From Pseudomonadota bacterium (GTDB lineage: Bacteria > Myxococcota > Myxococcia > Myxococcales > Anaeromyxobacteraceae): a stretch of DNA of 10,982 bases. The position numbers and the translations under genes were made by a program. The notes below the pieces were generated by a model. It was not told where the DNA came from and did no database searches. It saw only the letters and a list, made by a program, of their open reading frames with translations. Where the stretch lies: positions 1 through 10,982 of the forward strand of contig JAEZXM010000158.1 in NCBI GenBank assembly GCA_023419875.1, in the 5' to 3' direction. Below are positions 5,807 through 10,982 of the stretch, piece by piece (position 1 is the stretch's first letter; every line of letters begins with the position of its first letter).

Positions 5807-7105
5807 ATGTCCGAAGGCGAACACACCATCATCGGGAAGATCCCGCGCGAGCGACTCAACCAGATCGCCTCGCGCAAGCTCTCGGCCATGGGCGTGCCCG
5901 TCCGGCTCGGCGGCGATCGTGAGACGCTCGAGGGCGAGCTCGCGTTCTCCGGCAGGGTCGTCCACCCTGCCACCGGCCAGGCGATCCCCCGGGCGCGGTT
6001 CGCGGTCGAGGGTCACGACCACCTCCGTTTCCCGGATCCGCCGCTCTCCACGCTCGGTCCCGTCAACTTCTACGAGCACGACCGCGTGACGGGGCTGGAG
6101 CAGGCGCTGGCGATGGCGCTCGCCCGCCGTGGGGCGGCCCTTCAGGATGTCGCCGCGCGGATGCAGGCGCTCCGGCTCGAGTCGTCGCTCGACCCCGAGC
6201 GGCTCGCGGTCCGCGCCGTCGTGAAGACCGCCACCCACGCGTTCGAGATCCTCGGCACACCGGAGGGCGTGCGTGTCTCGCGCGTGGCGCCGGTGGGCGG
6301 CCGACCGTTCGAGGTGGCGAGCGACTTCCCGCCGCTCTCCCTTCCGGACTTCGCCGTTCCGGCCGACCTCGAGATCTTCCTCGTGAACGCCGTCCCCCGC
6401 ATGGCCGCGGGCGCGTCTCCGAGAGCCTCCGCCGGGCGTCCGGAGCCGGGCGGCGCCCTCGCGGCGATGCCGCCGCCCCGCAACGCGGTCACGCTGGAGT
6501 CGCTCGTCCGGGCGTTCGGCGACGGATCGATCCTCGCCCCGAACGCGGCCGTCGAGCTGGTGCAGGAGTTCGAGTGGGCGAACACGCGGTACCGGTTCGT
6601 CGCCACGCGCGACATGGGCACGCGGTTCCGTGGTCGTCTCATCGGGCCGAACGGCGACGTCTGGTCGGACCGGTTCGATCTCGAAGCCTTTCCGGGGACG
6701 CAGAAGGTCGTCGGGCTGGCGCTGGGCGCGCCCGATGCGGAGGTCGTCGCCGCGCCGGCTGCCGGGGCGGCGGAGGTGCCAGGCCACCTGCTCCCGCACG
6801 CCGGAGAGGTCTGGGTGATGAACGTGGTGGTCGAGGAGGCCGGCACGGATGAGGTCCGCTACGTGGGCACGGATATCGACGGCCGCCCCTACGGCGCCGC
6901 GCGCGTCCTGAAGAAGTCCGACTTCGAGGCGGTGTTCGCGCGCGAGGGCAGCGGCTGGCGGCTCCTCATCCAGATCGACCAGGTCCAGGAGGGGAACGTG
7001 CTGTACCGCCAGCTCGATCGGCAGCGCCAGCCCATCGGTGCTCCTCGAAAGATGTCGGTGGCGATCCTGGTCGCCAACTTCGTGCCCGAGGCTGCGGCAT
7101 ACTAG
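5807..7105 (+). CDS. Uncharacterised 432-residue protein
   Basis: I do not recognise this protein. It has no signal peptide, lipobox or membrane segment, so it is probably cytoplasmic. Residues 1-45 include a positively charged helix-like segment (IPRERLNQIASRKLSAMG). Later segments alternate strand-rich stretches with Pro/Ala linkers (about residues 203-225 and 305-325). Two stretches look loosely alike: TRYRFVATRDMGTRFRGRLIG (from about residue 263) and DEVRYVGTDIDGRPYGAARVL (from about 347), suggesting a repeated beta-rich module. No catalytic motif stands out. The ATG at 5807 is preferred over an in-frame ATG at 5708 or GTG codons further upstream, because the region before 5807 runs into the eno terminator and would encode only an Arg/Gly-rich low-complexity peptide. 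Seven bases separate its stop from rnc, so it is probably in the same operon as rnc. Confidence 0.72.
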   Translation: MSEGEHTIIGKIPRERLNQIASRKLSAMGVPVRLGGDRETLEGELAFSGRVVHPATGQAIPRARFAVEGHDHLRFPDPPLSTLGPVNFYEHDRVTGLEQALAMALARRGAALQDVAARMQALRLESSLDPERLAVRAVVKTATHAFEILGTPEGVRVSRVAPVGGRPFEVASDFPPLSLPDFAVPADLEIFLVNAVPRMAAGASPRASAGRPEPGGALAAMPPPRNAVTLESLVRAFGDGSILAPNAAVELVQEFEWANTRYRFVATRDMGTRFRGRLIGPNGDVWSDRFDLEAFPGTQKVVGLALGAPDAEVVAAPAAGAAEVPGHLLPHAGEVWVMNVVVEEAGTDEVRYVGTDIDGRPYGAARVLKKSDFEAVFAREGSGWRLLIQIDQVQEGNVLYRQLDRQRQPIGAPRKMSVAILVANFVPEAAAY

Positions 7106-7112
7106 GGACGGC

Positions 7113-8144
7113 ATGAGCGAGGATCGAGGGAGCGCGGTGGGGGCGCGGGAAGCCAGGGACCCCGTGGCGGAGCTCGAAGGGCGCCTCGGCCTCGCCTTCG
7201 CGGACCGCGCCAGGGCCATGGCCGCGCTCACTCACAAGTCCTACGTCAACGAGCACCGCGACCAGACGGGACTGCAGGACAACGAGCGCCTCGAGTTCCT
7301 CGGTGACGCGGTGATCGACCTGGCGGTGTCCCATCGGCTGATGGAGCGGTTCCCCGAGGCACGCGAGGGGGAGCTCTCGAAGATGCGCGCGGCGGTCGTG
7401 GACGAGCTCGGGCTGTGCGAGATGGCGCGGGCGCTCGATCTCGGCTCCCTGCTGCGGCTCGGCCGCGGTGAGGAGCTCACCGGCGGCCGGCAGAAGGCGT
7501 CGCTCCTGGCGGACGCCATGGAGGCGGTGATCGCGGCGGTGTTCCTCGAGGCGGGGCTCGGCCCGGTGCTGCAGATCGCCGATCGTTTCCTGGGAGACGC
7601 CTTCGCCCGGGCGGCTGCCGGGACGCTGGACCGCGACTTCAAGACCCAGCTCCAGGAGCTCGCGCAGAGCCGGTTGCGCTCGACCCCGCGGTACCGGGTG
7701 GTGGGGGAGCGCGGCCCGGACCACTCGAAGACCTTCGACGTGGAGACGGAGCTGCGCGGCGAGGTGCTCGGGCGGGGCGTCGGGCGCTCGAAGAAGGACG
7801 CGGAGCAGGCTGCCGCCAAGCTCGCGCTGGAAGCGCTCGCGCGGCGGTTCGCCAATGGAGCGGCCGAGGTCGGCGCAGCGCCGCCCTTCCCGGGGGCGAG
7901 CCCGGCGACCCGCGATCTCGGCGGATCGGCCACGGACGCCGTCGTCTCGCTGCCCGCACCCGCCCTCTCACCTCCGCCGCCGGTCGCTTCGCCCGCGGCC
8001 TCGGAGCAACCGCAGCCGGCGCCTCCCGTCCGGAAGCCGGCGCGCCGGGCCACGGCCCGGAAAGGGCGCGGCAGCAAGTCGCCGCCCCGGGCGCGAAAGG
8101 CGCCTGCCCGGCGGCCCGCCCGCAAGGGGACGAAGAAGCGCTGA
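7113..8144 (+). CDS. rnc: Ribonuclease III with long basic C-terminal tail
   Basis: 343 residues against about 226 in E. coli. RNase III cuts double-stranded RNA, notably precursors of 16S and 23S rRNA. The catalytic domain spans residues about 19-165, with the signature NERLEFLGDAV (57-67; Glu61 and Asp65) and DAMEAVIAAVFLEAG (Asp134, Glu137), which together supply the Mg-binding residues. The double-stranded RNA-binding domain spans about 175-244 (DFKTQLQELAQ to KKDAEQAAAKLALEAL). Residues 246-343 are an extra tail: first Ala/Pro/Ser-rich, then from about residue 307 dominated by Lys, Arg, Ala and Pro (RKPARRATARKGRG). The start at ATG 7113 has AGGGA 4 nt upstream and gives the normal N-terminus; upstream in-frame codons overlap the preceding gene. 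Context with cyclophilins, era and der fits the common rnc-era neighbourhood. Confidence 0.95.
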   Translation: MSEDRGSAVGAREARDPVAELEGRLGLAFADRARAMAALTHKSYVNEHRDQTGLQDNERLEFLGDAVIDLAVSHRLMERFPEAREGELSKMRAAVVDELGLCEMARALDLGSLLRLGRGEELTGGRQKASLLADAMEAVIAAVFLEAGLGPVLQIADRFLGDAFARAAAGTLDRDFKTQLQELAQSRLRSTPRYRVVGERGPDHSKTFDVETELRGEVLGRGVGRSKKDAEQAAAKLALEALARRFANGAAEVGAAPPFPGASPATRDLGGSATDAVVSLPAPALSPPPPVASPAASEQPQPAPPVRKPARRATARKGRGSKSPPRARKAPARRPARKGTKKR

Positions 8145-8169
8145 GCGCGCGAGGAAACGAGCTTTCCGA

Positions 8170-8199
8170 TTGCCGGCGGGCAGGGGCCGCAGCTAGCAT
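8170..8199 (+). promoter_or_regulatory. Possible promoter for the lipoprotein cyclophilin
   Basis: TTGCCG (8170-8175, 4 of 6 to the -35 consensus) and TAGCAT (8194-8199, 4 of 6 to the -10 consensus) are separated by 18 nt in the 66-nt gap after rnc. The -10 ends 11 nt before ATG 8211, so the leader would be very short, and no Shine-Dalgarno sequence is seen there. Confidence 0.4.
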
Positions 8200-8210
8200 C
8201 CCGCGCCGTC

Positions 8211-8933
8211 ATGAGCCGAATGGGTCCCAACTCCTGGTCCTCCGTCCTCGCTGCCATCGCCGCCCTGCTCGTCACCTGTCCGCTCGCCGGGTGCAAGCGG
8301 TCTTCCGAGAAGGAGGCCGGCGCCTCGACCTCGGCATCCTCCTCGGCCGGCCCCTTCGCCGTTCTCGAGACCACGCGCGGCGTCATCGCAGTGCGCCTGC
8401 TCGCCGACGAGGCGCCGAACGCGGTTGCCAACTTCGTCGAGCTCGCGACCGGCAAGAAGCCGTTCAAGGATCCGCTCACGAAGGAGACCCACGCGGCCGC
8501 GTTCTACGACGGGCTCCTGTTCCACGAGGTGAAGGCGGGGAAGTGGATCCAGAGCGGCGATCCCGCCTCGCGGAACGCGCCTCTCGGCGCGGACAACAAT
8601 GCCGGCTACAACTTCGGCTGGACCGGCCCCGGATACGAGTTCGCGGACGAGCTGCCCAAGCCGGGCACGAAGCTCTACGACCGGCCATGTATGGTCGGCA
8701 TGACGAACCACGGCGCAAACACCAACGGCTCGCAGTTCTTCGTGACCGAGGCGCCGCAGCCGCATCTCGAACCGGCGGCGTGCGACAAGTCGCCCTCGGG
8801 CGTGTGCGGATGGGTGCGGATCGGCGAGGTCGCTTGCGGCTGCGAGCTCGTGAGCACCATCGCCCGCGCGGGTCGTTCCCAGACGCGCCTCGTGAAGGTC
8901 ACCATCACAGACGCTCCGCCGGCCTGCAAGTAG
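8211..8933 (+). CDS. Cyclophilin-type peptidyl-prolyl isomerase lipoprotein, degenerate active site
   Basis: 240 residues. A signal peptide with lipobox LAGC (Cys28) is followed by a Ser/Ala/Glu linker (about 29-46) and a cyclophilin domain (about 47-236), so it should be anchored on the outer face of a membrane in the periplasm. Family members isomerise X-Pro bonds during protein folding. The fold is clear from FAVLETTRGVIAVRLL, NAVANFVELATG, IQSGDP and ANTNGSQFFVTE. However the usual FHRVIPDFMIQ reads FHEVKAGKWIQ: the catalytic Arg is Glu106 and the conserved Phe is Lys111; Gln114 is kept. The usual region around the active-site His is replaced by a Cys-containing insertion. Six cysteines in the mature domain could form disulfides, consistent with an oxidising compartment. 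It may be a binding protein or chaperone rather than an enzyme. ATG 8220 is an alternative start that keeps the signal peptide. Confidence 0.87.
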   Translation: MSRMGPNSWSSVLAAIAALLVTCPLAGCKRSSEKEAGASTSASSSAGPFAVLETTRGVIAVRLLADEAPNAVANFVELATGKKPFKDPLTKETHAAAFYDGLLFHEVKAGKWIQSGDPASRNAPLGADNNAGYNFGWTGPGYEFADELPKPGTKLYDRPCMVGMTNHGANTNGSQFFVTEAPQPHLEPAACDKSPSGVCGWVRIGEVACGCELVSTIARAGRSQTRLVKVTITDAPPACK

Positions 8934-8979
8934 CCGCGGGCGTCCACGCCGGCGGCCGGTCGGCCGCAGGAGGCATCGA

Positions 8980-9480
8980 ATGGCCGAGTCCATCAGCGCC
9001 ACGTTCCAGACGTCCCTCGGCGAGATCGTGGTGAAGCTCCTGCCCGAGAAGGCACCCAAGACCGTCGCCAACTTCGTGGGCCTCGCGGAGGGGAGCCGCG
9101 AGTGGAAGGACCCGAGGTCCGGCCAGACTGCGAAGCGCCCGCTCTACGACGGGACCGTGTTCCACCGGGTCATCCCGGACTTCATGATCCAGGGCGGCGA
9201 CCCGCTGGGCACCGGTACGGGCGGCCCCGGGTACCGCTTCGAGGACGAGATCGGCCCAGACAACAGGTTCGACCGGCCCGGGCTCCTCGCCATGGCCAAC
9301 GCCGGCCCGAACACCAACGGGTCCCAGTTCTTCATCACCGAGGTGCCCACCCCGCACCTCAACCGTGGCCACACCATCTTCGGCGAGGTGGTGAAGGGGA
9401 TCGAGCTCGTCCGCAAGATCGCGCTCGCGGGCAACGCCAAGGTCACGCTCGAGAAGGTCACCGTCACGCGCGGCGCCTAG
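8980..9480 (+). CDS. Cyclophilin-type peptidyl-prolyl cis-trans isomerase (cytoplasmic)
   Basis: 166 residues, the normal size of a bacterial single-domain cyclophilin, with no signal peptide, so it acts in the cytoplasm. It catalyses cis-trans isomerisation of X-Pro peptide bonds. All hallmark residues are in place: FHRVIPDFMIQGGDP with Arg63, Phe68 and Gln71, then GPNTNGSQFFITEVPTPHLNRGHTIFGEV with the conserved aromatic residues and His131. AGGAGG (8968-8973) lies 6 nt before the ATG. It is 46 nt after the lipoprotein cyclophilin. The two share the NTNGSQFF(V/I)TE core and probably arose by duplication, then diverged in location and active site. Names such as ppiA or ppiB are used for similar proteins, but I do not assign one. 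Confidence 0.95.
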   Translation: MAESISATFQTSLGEIVVKLLPEKAPKTVANFVGLAEGSREWKDPRSGQTAKRPLYDGTVFHRVIPDFMIQGGDPLGTGTGGPGYRFEDEIGPDNRFDRPGLLAMANAGPNTNGSQFFITEVPTPHLNRGHTIFGEVVKGIELVRKIALAGNAKVTLEKVTVTRGA

Positions 9481-9553
9481 CGCTTCGCCTCGCCCGCCGG
9501 TCGGCAGGCGAGACGTTACCCAGGCGCGGCCCGCGCGGCTGCGCGATCACCTC

Positions 9554-10486
9554 ATGGACCGCGAGAGACCACCTCCCTTCCACGCCGGCTTCGTCGCCAT
9601 CGTCGGACGGCCCAACGTCGGCAAGTCCACGCTCCTGAACCGCGTGCTCGGGGAGCACGTGGCGATCGTGTCGCCGCGGCCGCAGACGACCCGAACGCGG
9701 ATCCTCGGCGTCCACAACCTGCGCGGCGCGCAGATCGCGTTCTTCGACACCCCGGGGCTGCACCGGGCCAAGGGCGCCCTCAACCGCCGGATGGTGGAGA
9801 CCGCCCTCCGGACGCTGGGCGAGGTGGACGCGGTGCTGTTCCTCGTGGAGGCGGGGACCGGGCCCGAGCGACGGGTGGAGATCGGCGAGGCGACCCGCTG
9901 GGCGATCGACGAGGTGAAGCGCTCGGGCAAGCCGGCGCTGCTCGGTGTGAACAAGATGGACCGGGCGCCGCGAGAGACGCTCCTGCCGGTCATCGGGGCC
10001 TACCGGACGCTCCACGCCTGGGAGGAGATCGTGCCGTTCTCCGCGCTGACCGGCGAGAACGTGGACCGCCTCGTGGAGGTGCTCGCCGCGCACCTGCCGG
10101 AGGCCGAGGCGCCCCACTTCCCGCCGGACGTGCTCACCGACCAGGCGGAGCGCCAGCTCGCCGCCGAGTACGTGCGCGAGCAGGTGATGCTCCGCACGCG
10201 CCAGGAGATCCCGTACGCCGCCGCAGTGGAGGTGGAGGAGTTCGACGAGAGCGGGCGGCGGGAGGGCGGGGGCCTCGTCCGGATCTCGGCGGTGATCGCG
10301 GTGGAGCGGGAATCGCAGAAGGCGATCGTCATCGGCAAGGGCGGCGCGCTCTTGAAGCAGGTCGGGACCGAGGCGCGCCGGGGCCTGGAGCGGCTGCTCG
10401 GCTGCAAGGTGTTCCTGGCGCTCACGGTGAAGGTGGACGAGCGGTGGAGCGAGCGCGAAGCGGCGCTCCGGAGGTTGGGGCTGTGA
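9554..10486 (+). CDS. era: GTPase Era
   Basis: 310 residues, the usual Era length. Era binds GTP and the 3' end of 16S rRNA and is needed for 30S subunit assembly, usually at the inner face of the membrane. The GTPase domain has G1 GRPNVGKST (18-26), switch I with the typical PQTTR sequence, G3 DTPG (65-68), G4 NKMD (133-136) and a SALTG G5 motif. The C-terminal KH domain (about 205-305) includes VIGKGGALLKQVG with the GKGG loop at 261-264, which binds RNA. The start gives a standard N-terminus with a short Arg/Pro-rich lead; no strong ribosome binding site is seen before it. A 73-nt gap separates it from the cyclophilin. The stop overlaps the start of der (GTGA), so the two GTPases are translationally coupled. 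Confidence 0.97.
   Translation: MDRERPPPFHAGFVAIVGRPNVGKSTLLNRVLGEHVAIVSPRPQTTRTRILGVHNLRGAQIAFFDTPGLHRAKGALNRRMVETALRTLGEVDAVLFLVEAGTGPERRVEIGEATRWAIDEVKRSGKPALLGVNKMDRAPRETLLPVIGAYRTLHAWEEIVPFSALTGENVDRLVEVLAAHLPEAEAPHFPPDVLTDQAERQLAAEYVREQVMLRTRQEIPYAAAVEVEEFDESGRREGGGLVRISAVIAVERESQKAIVIGKGGALLKQVGTEARRGLERLLGCKVFLALTVKVDERWSEREAALRRLGL
10470..10474 (+). promoter_or_regulatory. Ribosome binding site of der inside era
   Basis: GGAGG lies 8 nt upstream of GTG 10483, within the last codons of era. It supports the GTGA overlap start. A second in-frame GTG at 10495 with GAGAG upstream is a possible alternative that would shorten the protein by four residues. Confidence 0.5.
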
Positions 10487-10982
10487 GAGAGCTCGTGCCG
10501 CGCCCGCTCGTGGCGCTCGTCGGTCGCCCCAACGTGGGCAAGTCCACGCTGTTCAACAGGCTCGCCGGGCGCCGGGTGGCGATCGTCGAGGACGTGCCCG
10601 GCGTCACCCGCGACCGGAACTACGCGGACCTGGACTGGGACGGGCGCGCCCTCTCGGTGGTGGACACCGGCGGCTTCGAGCCCGACTCCCGCGACCCGCT
10701 CATGACCCTCGTCCGGCGCCAGGCGCAGCTCGCCGTGGACGAGGCGGCGGCGGTGGTGCTGCTCGTGGACGGGCGGGAGGGGCTCACCAGCGTCGATCGC
10801 GCGGTGGCCGATCTCCTCCGCCGCGCCGGGAAGCCGCTCTTCGTCGCGGTCAACAAGGTGGACAGCGCGCGCACCGAGGAGGTCGTGCCGCTCGCCGAGT
10901 TCTACCAGCTCGGGTTCGGCGACGTGCAGGCCGTCTCGGCCGAGCACGGCCGCGGCGTCGGCGATCTCCTGGACGCGATCAC
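10483..10982 (+). CDS. der: GTPase Der (EngA), N-terminal part, cut by window edge
   Basis: The first 166 codons of Der, a GTPase with two tandem G domains and a C-terminal KH-like domain that is required for assembly of the 50S ribosomal subunit. Only the first G domain is visible: G1 GRPNVGKST (14-22), switch I VPGVTRD, G3 DTGGF (61-65), G4 NKVD (124-127) and G5 SAEHG (152-156). DTGGF in place of DTPG is characteristic of Der and separates it from Era. The reading frame stays open to the right edge. The GTG start overlaps the era stop by one codon. No defect is visible in the part shown. Confidence 0.95.
   Translation, partial: MRELVPRPLVALVGRPNVGKSTLFNRLAGRRVAIVEDVPGVTRDRNYADLDWDGRALSVVDTGGFEPDSRDPLMTLVRRQAQLAVDEAAAVVLLVDGREGLTSVDRAVADLLRRAGKPLFVAVNKVDSARTEEVVPLAEFYQLGFGDVQAVSAEHGRGVGDLLDAI

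Noticed and set aside
5714..7231. 505-codon minus-strand open frame opposite the unknown 432-residue gene
   Set aside because: Because the + strand gene is itself unknown I considered this as the real one. The minus product is Arg/His/Glu-rich low complexity, extends antisense into rnc and up to the eno terminator, whereas the + frame has protein-like segments and fits the operon direction.
7241..8479. Long minus-strand open frame opposite rnc and the cyclophilin start
   Set aside because: Ser/Arg/Ala-rich shadow crossing two real gene boundaries.

Overview
The window is a GC-rich chromosomal segment that looks like core genome of a myxobacterium, most likely an Anaeromyxobacter-type organism (Myxococcota). 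This is inferred from the very high GC of codon third positions, the many lipoproteins, and the gene set rnc / cyclophilins / era / der together with eno and a GlpX-type phosphatase. Every convincing gene is on the + strand. I see no insertion sequence, phage gene, CRISPR array, tRNA or rRNA.

Region 1 (1-3723) is a compact run of genes: the tail of an upstream protein, a HEAT-repeat lipoprotein, a second lipoprotein with a beta-rich C-terminal domain, a YbgC-type acyl-CoA thioesterase, a class II fructose-1,6-bisphosphatase (GlpX) relative, and a COQ10/RatA-like SRPBCC lipid-binding protein. Most junctions are 2-nt gaps or ATGA/GTGA overlaps, so this is probably one or two operons.

Region 2 (3724-5700) starts with about 315 bp without a gene, part of it clearly less GC-rich than the surroundings and carrying small inverted repeats. 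Next come a 56-residue small protein, a promoter-like sequence whose spacer is filled by a 16-bp perfect palindrome, enolase (eno), and a strong intrinsic terminator.

Region 3 (5701-10982) holds a 432-residue protein I do not recognise, RNase III (rnc) with a long Pro/Ala then Lys/Arg-rich tail, two neighbouring cyclophilins (one exported lipoprotein, one cytoplasmic), and two essential ribosome-assembly GTPases, era and der. Der is cut by the window edge. RNase III, Era and Der all act on rRNA maturation and ribosome assembly.

Most of the window is housekeeping. The parts worth a second look are: the GlpX homologue, which keeps its substrate-binding motifs but has lost one of the usual metal ligands and the GEGxxDEAPM loop; the lipoprotein cyclophilin, which lacks the catalytic Arg and its partner Phe while its neighbour keeps them; the basic tail on RNase III; the small protein upstream of eno; and the palindrome in the putative eno promoter.
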